A stretch of 39,757 nt of DNA from the NCBI GenBank assembly GCA_017505405.1, contig JAFVPI010000061.1:1-39757 (forward strand), in the 5' to 3' direction. A program made the position numbers and the translations under genes. The notes beneath the pieces are model-generated. The model saw only the letters and a list, made by a program, of their open reading frames with translations, did no database searches and was not told the origin of the DNA. Positions 29,953-37,610 of the stretch are shown in pieces (positions within the stretch are counted from its first letter, which is position 1; the number at the start of each line of letters is the position of its first letter). The stretch is from Mogibacterium sp. GTDB taxonomy: Bacteria; Bacillota; Clostridia; Peptostreptococcales; Anaerovoracaceae.

Positions 29953-32900
29953 ATGGCAAACAGATTTACTGAAGAACAGCTTAAAGCGATAGAAACACTT
30001 GATAAATCAGTGCTCGTTTCCGCGGCAGCGGGTTCGGGCAAGACTTCGGTGCTTATTGAACGCATAATAAGGATCATCCTCGAAGGCCGTGCCAATGTGG
30101 ATGAGATGCTTGTCGTGACCTTCACGAATGCAGCAGCTTCCGAAATGAAGCTGAGGCTTGCTGCTGCCATCAGAAAGAGGATGGAAGAGCATCCGGAAGA
30201 CATTCCGCACATGAAGGAACAGCTGGCAAGGCTGTATAAAGCATACATCTCGACGATCGACAGCTTTGCGCTCAGGGTCATAAAGGAATTCTTTCACATG
30301 ACAGACATGGAGCCGTCGTTCGCTGTTGCAGACGAAGTGCAGTGCGAACTGCTTAGACGAGAGGCTCTGAGCGAGCTCTTTGAAGAGGGATTTGAAAAAG
30401 ACGACCTCATTGAGGGCTGCGGCTTCAGGTCTTTTCTGAGGCTGTACAGCGAAGAGCGCAGCGATGACAAATTCATGGACGGAATGCTGGATGCGTACTC
30501 AAGGCTCAGAACGATGCCTGACTACTTTGACTGGGCATTCGGAAAGGCTGAACAGCTGAAAGTCACCCCGGAAACATTCGATGAGTCGGATTTTAAGAAG
30601 ATGATGTTTGCGGATGGCGAAGAGGCATTCAGAAGCGTCAGGGGAGCTTTTTCCCGGCTTAAGGAGCTGTTTGCGGGAGCAGGGATCCCTGAGATGTACG
30701 AGGCAAAGCTGGCAGCGCAGGAAGCCGCTGTAAACGCTGTATACGATGCGCTGATCTCCGGCGGGACAGGCATGGAGGTCATAAATGCAATCGAAGGAAT
30801 ACCTTCAACAAGAGTGGTGGCCGCCAAAGCGCAGAAGGAAGCCTATGAATCAATAAAGCCTGAGGTCAAGGATCTCAACGAGGCTCTCAAGAAAGAAATA
30901 GGAGATTTTAAAAAGAAATATCTGATACCTGATCTCGGGACCCGTCTGTCCGAGATGAACGCCACATATGAATATACTGTCTACTATCTTCGCATGCTTG
31001 AGGAGTTCGAGAGAAGATACGACGCTAAGAAGCGTGAGAAGAGGGTCATAGACTTTGCAGACATGGAGCATATAGCAGTCCGCATCCTGAAAAATGACGA
31101 GGCGGCAGACACGCTCCGCAGGAGATTCAGATTCATCTTTGTAGATGAATATCAGGATACGAATAACATACAGGAGAACCTGATCAGCCGCGTTGCGCGC
31201 CCTGACAATGTGTTCAGGGTAGGCGATGTGAAGCAGAGCATATACAAATTCAGGCAGGCTGAGCCTGAGATATTTGAAAGGCTGTACGCGCGCTATGCCT
31301 CAGGGCGCGAACCTGATGGAATTGCCATAGATTTAGGACGCAATTTCAGAACTAACGATGCAACGATCAGATACATCAACCATGTGTTCCGCAGTATCAT
31401 GGAAGGCTACGATGAGCGTTCAATGCTGTATACCGGAGTTGAGTGTCCGCCTGAATATGACTTCATCCCTGAAGTCCATGTTCTTCTCGACAATACCTCA
31501 GAGGAAGAGGATGACCCGGAAGAGGCCGCAGAGGGCGGGGCAGATGAAGAGATCGAGGAGCTCAGCAAGGAAGAGGCAGAAGCTGAGTATATCGCCGGGC
31601 TCGTGCAGTCGATCATAGGCACTGAATTCTACGACACAATGGCCGGCGTTGTGAGAAAAGCAAGTGCAAGAGATATAGCGATCCTTTTCAGAGCGGTCAA
31701 ATACAGAGGCGAGATCATGAGCCGCGCACTGAGGGATCACGCGATAGAAGCGCATGTCGAAGAGACTGAGGACCTATTCGATACCATCGAAATAGAAGTA
31801 GCTCTCGCACTCCTTACATGCATAGACAATATGAAGAGGGATGTGCAGCTCATCACCGTACTGCACTCTGAGGTGTTCGGATTCAGCCCCGATGAGCTGG
31901 CGCGTATAAGGATAGAGCACAAGAAGACGGTCAGGGAGCGCTCAGCCTACTGGGAAGCCTTCAGATGGTTTGCTGAGGAAGGCCCTGAAGGAGTCCTGAA
32001 AGAGAAGACAGCCGCTGCAATGAACGCTTTGCTGGAGTGGCGCAGGCTGTCACGCATACTTCCGCTCGGAGACTTCGTGTGGAAGGTGCTGGTAGATTCC
32101 GGCTACTACAGGATGGCCGGCGCGATGCCCGGCGGTGCGGCAAGGCAGGCCAATCTGATGACCCTCGCAGACAAAGCAGGCAGATTCAGTAAGGATACGA
32201 TCGCGACTCTGAGCTCGTTCATCTCTTTCCTCGAACTTCTTAAGAGCAAGAAGCTCAGGAACGGACAGGCTTCGATGGTAGGACGGGATGACGATGTTGT
32301 ACGCATATCAACGATCCATAAGAGCAAGGGACTGGAATACCCGTTTGTCATAGTCGGAGGTCTCGGACACAAATTCAGATACGATACAAACAGCAAGGAT
32401 CTCAGTTTTGATCCGGATGGCGGGGTAGGGCTTCCTTACGTGGATCCGGCGCGCAGATACTGGAGAAACACTGTGCTGCAGCGAGCCATAAACTCAAAAT
32501 CAAAGAATGACTCATATAAAGAAGAACTGAGACTCCTCTATGTTGCCATGACGAGAGCCCGCAATAAGCTCTATATGGTCGGTACATGCGGGAGTGAGGA
32601 GGAGCTTGCCAAATACCAGCTCCGCCCGGCAAACTTCCTGAAAGCAATGCAGGGCGTTCTGAAGAGCGGATTCAACAGACTGTACGTATCTCCTCTGATA
32701 CTTGCAAAAAGTGCAGACAGCGCGGGTACGGACAGCAGGATAAGCGCATACTTTGACAGGCCTCTGAACGCAGAAGAGCAGGCTATATACGATGAGATAG
32801 ACAGAAGGTTCAGCTACAGATATCCGGATGAGGATCTTCTTACCGAAAAGGCCAAGTACTCCGTCAGCGCCATCAGAAAGGAGGAGCTTGAAAAGGAGCG

Positions 32901-33513
32901 CATGAAGAAGAAGGAAGCTGTGGTTACATCGGATGATGAGGTAACACATCTCCGTACGGGAATAGAGAAGAGCAAGAGCGCATCCGCCGCAGACATCGGA
33001 ATAGCATATCACCGCATCATGGAATTTATCGACTTTTCGAAGGCCATGGATCCATACGGCGGGATCGATGCAGAGTATATCGAAGAACGCGCCGCATTCC
33101 TGAGGGATCATGACGCGATCGATACAGATGTATTCGCAGCTGTCGATCCCGGCCGCATAGCTGCATTCTTCAGCAGCGACCTGGGCAAAAGGGCTGCAGA
33201 TGCTGCTTTGAAGGGGACTCTCATGCGCGAGAAGCCTTTCACTCTCCGTACCGTGCGGAACGGACGCGATATGCTGGTACAGGGTGTGATCGACTGCTGC
33301 TTTGAGGAAGACGGCAAAATGATACTGATCGACTATAAGTCAAATTTCATAAGACCGGACAGACCGCACGAGGCAGAACTTGAACGCATAAGAGATGAAT
33401 ACAAAGTCCAGACAGACCTTTACAGTGAAGCGGTAGAAAAGGGTACCGGCATGGAAGTAGCTGAGGCATACCTTTACCTCTTTGCAAGCGGAGAAACGAT
33501 AAACATGATGTAA
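29953..33513 (+). CDS. addA: AddA helicase-nuclease subunit (ATP-dependent exonuclease)
   Basis: 1186 residues. The UvrD-type helicase begins with FTEEQLKAIETLDKSVLVSAAAGSGKTSVLIERI (split here by family knowledge: Q motif, then Walker A at about 22-31). Walker B is FVDEYQDTNN. ISTIHKSKGLEYPFVIVGG and LYVAMTRARNKLYMVG are helicase motifs V and VI. The C-terminal RecB-type nuclease has GVIDCCFEEDGKMILIDYKS near residues 1111-1130, with the Asp and Lys of the active site. With AddB it resects double-strand breaks to a Chi site for RecA loading. addB, usually next door, is not in the window. The N-terminus agrees with the family, so the ATG without ribosome binding site is credible. Confidence 0.95.
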   Translation: MANRFTEEQLKAIETLDKSVLVSAAAGSGKTSVLIERIIRIILEGRANVDEMLVVTFTNAAASEMKLRLAAAIRKRMEEHPEDIPHMKEQLARLYKAYISTIDSFALRVIKEFFHMTDMEPSFAVADEVQCELLRREALSELFEEGFEKDDLIEGCGFRSFLRLYSEERSDDKFMDGMLDAYSRLRTMPDYFDWAFGKAEQLKVTPETFDESDFKKMMFADGEEAFRSVRGAFSRLKELFAGAGIPEMYEAKLAAQEAAVNAVYDALISGGTGMEVINAIEGIPSTRVVAAKAQKEAYESIKPEVKDLNEALKKEIGDFKKKYLIPDLGTRLSEMNATYEYTVYYLRMLEEFERRYDAKKREKRVIDFADMEHIAVRILKNDEAADTLRRRFRFIFVDEYQDTNNIQENLISRVARPDNVFRVGDVKQSIYKFRQAEPEIFERLYARYASGREPDGIAIDLGRNFRTNDATIRYINHVFRSIMEGYDERSMLYTGVECPPEYDFIPEVHVLLDNTSEEEDDPEEAAEGGADEEIEELSKEEAEAEYIAGLVQSIIGTEFYDTMAGVVRKASARDIAILFRAVKYRGEIMSRALRDHAIEAHVEETEDLFDTIEIEVALALLTCIDNMKRDVQLITVLHSEVFGFSPDELARIRIEHKKTVRERSAYWEAFRWFAEEGPEGVLKEKTAAAMNALLEWRRLSRILPLGDFVWKVLVDSGYYRMAGAMPGGAARQANLMTLADKAGRFSKDTIATLSSFISFLELLKSKKLRNGQASMVGRDDDVVRISTIHKSKGLEYPFVIVGGLGHKFRYDTNSKDLSFDPDGGVGLPYVDPARRYWRNTVLQRAINSKSKNDSYKEELRLLYVAMTRARNKLYMVGTCGSEEELAKYQLRPANFLKAMQGVLKSGFNRLYVSPLILAKSADSAGTDSRISAYFDRPLNAEEQAIYDEIDRRFSYRYPDEDLLTEKAKYSVSAIRKEELEKERMKKKEAVVTSDDEVTHLRTGIEKSKSASAADIGIAYHRIMEFIDFSKAMDPYGGIDAEYIEERAAFLRDHDAIDTDVFAAVDPGRIAAFFSSDLGKRAADAALKGTLMREKPFTLRTVRNGRDMLVQGVIDCCFEEDGKMILIDYKSNFIRPDRPHEAELERIRDEYKVQTDLYSEAVEKGTGMEVAEAYLYLFASGETINMM

Positions 33514-33548
33514 TAAAAGGAAGAAAGAAAAGGGAACAGAAGGATAAT

Positions 33549-33580
33549 AAAAGAGACCGCCGGAGCGGTCTCTTTTTTGT
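33549..33580. terminator. Terminator between convergent addA and gdhA
   Basis: A 12-bp perfect stem (33549-33560 with 33565-33576) and a CGGA loop. TTTTTT ends the + strand and AAAA opens it, so it can also serve gdhA on the reverse strand. Confidence 0.9.
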
Positions 33581-33612
33581 GTTTTTTGAGGTTTTACACC
33601 TAAAGAGTCATC

Positions 33613-34980
33613 TTATACAAGGCCCTGAGCCATCATAGCTTCAGCAACTCTCTCGAATCCAGCGATGTTAGCACCAGCAACAAGAGCATTCTTGTCATTG
33701 TAGTACTTCTCGCCAGCCTTAGCGCAAGCGCTGTAGATGTTCTTCATGATCTGGTGGAGCTGATCATAAACAGCCTGGTGCTGGAATGCAGTGTGACCTG
33801 CGTTCTGGCCCATCTCGATGCAGGAGCAAGCAACGCCGCCTGCGTTAGCTGCCTTAGCAGGACCAACAGCGATCATGTTGTCCATGAGATACTTCAGAGC
33901 ATCGTTGGTTGTAGGCATGTTAGCGCCTTCGCAGTAGAACTTGCAGCCGCCCTCAACGATCTGCTTAGCATGCTCCATGTGAACGTCGTTCTGCATAGCG
34001 CATGGGATGAACATGTCGATCTTGCAGCCTGTATCCTGGAATACGCCCCAAGGCTTCTTTCCAGCGAAGAACTTAGCGTTAGGGAACTTCTCTGCGTATG
34101 GAGCGCAGATGTTCTTTCCGGATCCTCTGAGCTCGAGGAGGTAGTCAACCTTCTCCTGAGTTGTGATTCCGTCTGGATCATAGATATATCCGTCTGGTCC
34201 GGAGATTGTTACGCACTTAGCACCGAGCTCCCAGAGCTTCCATGCTGTACCCCAAGCAACGTTACCGAAGCCGGAGATAGCAACATTCTTGCCCTTGAAG
34301 TCTTCGCCGTTAGCCTTCAGCATTTCCTCAGCGTACCATACGATACCAAATCCTGTAGCTTCAGCTCTTCCGAGGAGTCCGCCGTAAGGGATTCCCTTAC
34401 CTGTGAGAACGCCTTCATACTTGTCAACGATTCTCTTGTACTGTCCGAAGAGATATCCGATTTCTCTTGCGCCAACACCGAGGTCACCAGCAGGAACGTC
34501 TGTGTTAGCTCCGATGTGTCTGTAGAGCTCTGTCATGAATGCCTGGCAGAATCTCATAACTTCAGCATCGCTCTTTCCGTTAGGATCGAAGTCGGAACCA
34601 CCCTTGCCGCCGCCGATAGGAAGTCCTGTCAGGGAGTTCTTGAAGATCTGCTCGAATCCAAGGAACTTAATGATTCCAGGATATACGTTTGGAGCAAATC
34701 TCAGGCCGCCCTTGTAAGGTCCGATAGCGCTGTTGAACTGATATCTGTAGCCCTTGTTGACCTGAACTTTGCCATTGTCGTCAACCCATACTACTCTGAA
34801 AGTAACTCCTCTTTCAGGCTCAACGAGTCTTTCAAGAAGTGCAGCTTCTTCATACTTTGGGTTAGCGTCCATTACAGGAGCCAGGGAAGTCAGTACTTCT
34901 TCTACAGTCTGGTGGAATTCTACCTCACCAGGATTGTTCTTCTTGCACTGCTCGATGACTCTTTCTACATAATTTGCCAT
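33613..34980 (-). CDS. gdhA: Glutamate dehydrogenase (hexameric, probably NADP-type)
   Basis: 455 residues, the length of the small hexameric enzymes. KGGLRFAPNVYPGIIKFLGFEQIFKN holds the substrate lysine region (split: KGGLRF at about 92). PIGGGKGGSDFDPNGKSD contains the catalytic-lysine motif, PAGDLGVGAREIGYLFGQY the catalytic Asp, and AISGFGNVAWG the dinucleotide loop. It interconverts glutamate with 2-oxoglutarate and ammonia. The start at 34978-34980 (ANYVERVIEQC) has AAGGAGAG upstream; an in-frame upstream extension would add 33 residues, overlap the promoter and not fit the family. Codons are strongly biased to a few choices, unlike neighbours, which suggests very high expression. It has its own promoter and a 5'-end hairpin. 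Confidence 0.96.
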   Translation of the reverse strand: MANYVERVIEQCKKNNPGEVEFHQTVEEVLTSLAPVMDANPKYEEAALLERLVEPERGVTFRVVWVDDNGKVQVNKGYRYQFNSAIGPYKGGLRFAPNVYPGIIKFLGFEQIFKNSLTGLPIGGGKGGSDFDPNGKSDAEVMRFCQAFMTELYRHIGANTDVPAGDLGVGAREIGYLFGQYKRIVDKYEGVLTGKGIPYGGLLGRAEATGFGIVWYAEEMLKANGEDFKGKNVAISGFGNVAWGTAWKLWELGAKCVTISGPDGYIYDPDGITTQEKVDYLLELRGSGKNICAPYAEKFPNAKFFAGKKPWGVFQDTGCKIDMFIPCAMQNDVHMEHAKQIVEGGCKFYCEGANMPTTNDALKYLMDNMIAVGPAKAANAGGVACSCIEMGQNAGHTAFQHQAVYDQLHQIMKNIYSACAKAGEKYYNDKNALVAGANIAGFERVAEAMMAQGLV

Positions 34981-35017
34981 GGGTATCACTCTCCTTATAA
35001 AACACTTAAAAAGTTGG

Positions 35018-35040
35018 CATGGGCATAAAAAAGCCCTATG
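35018..35040 (-). promoter_or_regulatory. Hairpin at the 5' end of the gdhA mRNA
   Basis: Reverse strand: CAT(A)GGGC, an 8-nt U/A loop, then GCCCATG: 7 bp with one bulge. The predicted start of transcription is near 35039, so the hairpin forms the very 5' end of the transcript. A terminal stem of this kind can protect mRNA from decay. Confidence 0.4.
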
Positions 35041-35045
35041 ACTAA

Positions 35046-35073
35046 ATTTTAACACTACGATGTAAAAAGTCAA
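35046..35073 (-). promoter_or_regulatory. Promoter of gdhA
   Basis: Reverse strand: TTGACT (35068-35073), 16-nt spacer ending in TGT, TAAAAT (35046-35051): near-consensus -35 with an extended -10. It gives a leader of about 60 nt. Confidence 0.65.
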
Positions 35074-35109
35074 CAACAAACGAGCTTGTGCATTTATTAA
35101 AACGAGCGG

Positions 35110-35230
35110 GTAAATAACGGCCGGGCAACCCGGAAACGCCGGTACCTGGAGACTGGCAAACCGGAGGTGCAGACAGAGCTCAGTACCGCTGCGTTCGAAT
35201 GTCAGCAGGAGCGTGCCCGGCGGTATTTAC
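35110..35230. ncRNA. Unidentified structured element (possible ncRNA) with long terminal inverted repeats
   Basis: The ends pair over 16 bp with one mismatch and one bulge: GTAAATA (35110-35116) with TATTTAC (35224-35230), CG with CG, then CCGGGCA (35121-35127) with TGCCCGG (35214-35220). Inside, CGGTAC (35140-35145) pairs with GTACCG (35183-35188). That helix encloses CTGG-CAAA-CCGG (35153-35164), and CTGC (35189-35192) pairs with GCAG (35205-35208). The result is a three-way junction. An alternative is the local hairpin CCGGG-CAA-CCCGG (35121-35133). It is much richer in GC than the flanking DNA and contains no ORF. I could not match it to any riboswitch, SRP, 6S, tmRNA or RNase P consensus on either strand. 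The strand is undecided. A miniature mobile element is the other possibility. Confidence 0.5.
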
Positions 35231-35241
35231 TCTTCCGGATT

Positions 35242-35270
35242 GTGACTATTGCCATAAAAAATGCTATAAT
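35242..35270 (+). promoter_or_regulatory. Promoter of pcrA, giving a leaderless mRNA
   Basis: GTGACT (35242-35247), 17 nt ending in TGC, and a perfect TATAAT (35265-35270). The pcrA ATG follows after 9 nt (35280), with no Shine-Dalgarno sequence between. Confidence 0.6.
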
Positions 35271-35279
35271 TAAATATCT

Positions 35280-37610
35280 ATGCGCAAGACTTTAAACAGT
35301 GAACAGAATAAGGCCGTGAGGCAGCTGGACGGTCCGGTCCTGATACTCGCCGGAGCGGGTTCGGGCAAGACTGCGACCATGACGCACCGCATGGCTTATA
35401 TGATAGAACAGGGCATCGATCCGCACAGCATCCTCGCCGTCACATTTACCAACAAGGCGGCAGGAGAGATGAGGAGCCGTGTAGAAGACCTGGCCGGTGA
35501 AGTATACGGCATGTGGATCATGACTTTCCATGCCATGTGCCTTCGCATGCTCAGATATTCGCCGGAAAGGCTCGGATATAAGACAGGATTCACCGTATAT
35601 GATGAAACCGACAAGAAGACTCTCGTAAAGGGGATTTGCAAGGAGCTCGACATAAACGACAAGATATCCTCGCCGGCCATGATCATTGCGGTGATCAGCA
35701 AGTGCAAGGAGAACGAGGAAGGGCCTGAAGAGTTCCTGGCTTCTGCCAGAGGACTGCTTTACGAAAAGCATATTTATGATGTGTACAGGCGCTATCAGGA
35801 AGAGCTGATGAGTGCAAATGCGATGGATTTCGATGATCTTCTGTGGAACGGCGTGAAGCTTCTTGAACAGAATCCCGACATCCTCGCTTACTACTCGAAC
35901 CGCTTCAGATACATAATGGTGGACGAGTACCAGGACACCAACTACCTGCAGTATAAGCTCATAAAAATGCTGGCATCTGCCCACGGAAACCTCTGTGTCG
36001 TCGGAGATGATGACCAGTGCATATATCAGTGGCGCGGAGCGGATATCCGCAACATACTCGACTTCGAGAATGATTTCCGCAATGTGCTGACGATAAGGCT
36101 CGAGCAGAACTACAGATCCGACGGCAATATTCTTAAACTCGCCAATTCGGTCATAAAGAACAACCGGGAGAGAAAGGCAAAGGCTCTCTGGACCGACAGA
36201 AAAGACGGGGAGAAGATCACATATAAAAGGCTCCAGGACGAAAAACAGGAGGCATGGTGGATCGGCTCCGAGATAGAGAGGCTAAGGGAGACAGAAGGCT
36301 ACAGCTATAAGGATTTCGCGATCCTCTACCGCAAGAATGCGCAGTCAAGAAGCTTTGAAGAGAAATTCAGCTTCCGCGGCATACCATACAGGGTGCTGGC
36401 GGGGCTCAGATACTACGACCGCAAAGAGATCAAGGACGTGATGGCATACCTCCGCCTGATCGAGAACCCGGGCGACAACGTATCGATGATGAGAGTGATC
36501 AATGAGCCGAAGCGCGGCATAGGCGGCAAGACTCTGGCAGGCATAGAAGAATACGCCAAAGCGTATAACATTACCATGTATGAGGCGCTGTGTGAAAGGG
36601 AACTCCTTGCGACATTCGGCCCGAAGCTGAGGGCGTCAGTAGAAGCATTTACAGGCATGCTGTCTGATATCAGGCAGGAGCAGGAAAACCTTACTCTGAG
36701 CGACCTGTATGACAATGTGCTCAACCGCTCAGGATATCTGAAAGCGCTCGAGGATGCAGGCACGGTCGAGGCCGAAAGCCGCATAGAGAACATAATGGAA
36801 TTCAAATCCGTCATAGCTGAGTTTGAAAAAGGGCTTGCTGACGGAAGCGCGCAGGCTCTGCGTGACGAGATCAGAGCGGAGAGGCTTGCCCTCATGGGTG
36901 AAAACATCGAAGCCGATGAGCCGTCTGATCTGTCAGCTTTCCTGGAACAGATCACGCTTATGGCAGACATAGACAATCATGACGAGGATGAGGATGCCGT
37001 AGTGCTTATGACTCTTCATTCCGCAAAGGGACTGGAATTCCCGGTCGTGTTCATGCCGGGAATGGAGAACGGGATGTTCCCGGGACTGGGTGCCTTTGAT
37101 GAAGAGCACGGCATGGAGGAGGAGAGAAGACTTTGTTACGTGGGAATAACCCGCGCGATGAAGAAGCTCTACCTTACCGGAGCGCAGGTGCGCACTGTAT
37201 ACGGACGGACGGATTTTCAGGTGGAGTCGAAGTTCCTCGACGAGATGGACAGGGAGTGCATGGACGGCGACACGCTTGTTAACGACAAGGTGAAAACAGG
37301 TTCCGGATTAAGAGGTGAGGGTTCGTATCTCGGTGACTATTATTTCGGAGGGCGCTCATACGGAACGGCGGACGGATATGCAGGCGAACCGGCATCAAGG
37401 CCGTTCGACAGTCTGTCAGCCTCACGGAGACAGACTGCAAACAAGGCAAAAATACATCAGGAATTCGCGAACGGGGATATCGTAAGGCATCCTAAGTTCG
37501 GAGAAGGCATGGTGATAGAACAGGACGATAAGACCATGACGGTAATGTTCGATGAATTCGGACAGAAAAAACTCGGAAAAGGCTACGTCAAGATGGAGAA
37601 AGTGGAATGA
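35280..37610 (+). CDS. pcrA: ATP-dependent DNA helicase PcrA (UvrD family)
   Basis: 776 residues. Helicase motifs in order: LNSEQNKAVRQLDGPVLILA (Q motif), AGAGSGKTAT (24-33), VDEYQDTNYLQYKL at about 215, GDDDQCIYQWRGAD, LEQNYRSDGNIL, TLHSAKGLEFPVVFMPG and LCYVGITRAMKKLYLTG. The C-terminal 50 residues (GDIVRHPKFGEGMVIEQD) form the Tudor-like domain that contacts RNA polymerase. PcrA translocates 3' to 5', takes part in nucleotide-excision repair and replication restart, and removes RecA. Its stop overlaps the ligA start as ATGA (37607-37610), the pcrA-ligA order common in Firmicutes. No ribosome binding site precedes the ATG. Confidence 0.96.
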   Translation: MRKTLNSEQNKAVRQLDGPVLILAGAGSGKTATMTHRMAYMIEQGIDPHSILAVTFTNKAAGEMRSRVEDLAGEVYGMWIMTFHAMCLRMLRYSPERLGYKTGFTVYDETDKKTLVKGICKELDINDKISSPAMIIAVISKCKENEEGPEEFLASARGLLYEKHIYDVYRRYQEELMSANAMDFDDLLWNGVKLLEQNPDILAYYSNRFRYIMVDEYQDTNYLQYKLIKMLASAHGNLCVVGDDDQCIYQWRGADIRNILDFENDFRNVLTIRLEQNYRSDGNILKLANSVIKNNRERKAKALWTDRKDGEKITYKRLQDEKQEAWWIGSEIERLRETEGYSYKDFAILYRKNAQSRSFEEKFSFRGIPYRVLAGLRYYDRKEIKDVMAYLRLIENPGDNVSMMRVINEPKRGIGGKTLAGIEEYAKAYNITMYEALCERELLATFGPKLRASVEAFTGMLSDIRQEQENLTLSDLYDNVLNRSGYLKALEDAGTVEAESRIENIMEFKSVIAEFEKGLADGSAQALRDEIRAERLALMGENIEADEPSDLSAFLEQITLMADIDNHDEDEDAVVLMTLHSAKGLEFPVVFMPGMENGMFPGLGAFDEEHGMEEERRLCYVGITRAMKKLYLTGAQVRTVYGRTDFQVESKFLDEMDRECMDGDTLVNDKVKTGSGLRGEGSYLGDYYFGGRSYGTADGYAGEPASRPFDSLSASRRQTANKAKIHQEFANGDIVRHPKFGEGMVIEQDDKTMTVMFDEFGQKKLGKGYVKMEKVE

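Noticed and set aside
28971-30281. A 436-codon reverse-strand frame over gpmI and the start of addA
   Set aside because: It runs through the gpmI terminator and the addA promoter and has no motif; a shadow frame.
33754-35028. A 424-codon open frame on the + strand across gdhA
   Set aside because: It is antisense to gdhA and arises from that gene's narrow codon choice. No ribosome binding site, no recognisable motif.
35189-35208. GTTCGAAT inside the structured element, reminiscent of a tRNA T-loop
   Set aside because: No five-bp T-stem, anticodon arm or acceptor stem with the right spacing can be drawn around it.
35101-35279. Glutamine riboswitch, SRP RNA or 6S RNA between gdhA and pcrA
   Set aside because: None of the conserved cores (for example GGAAGG of SRP) is present on either strand.
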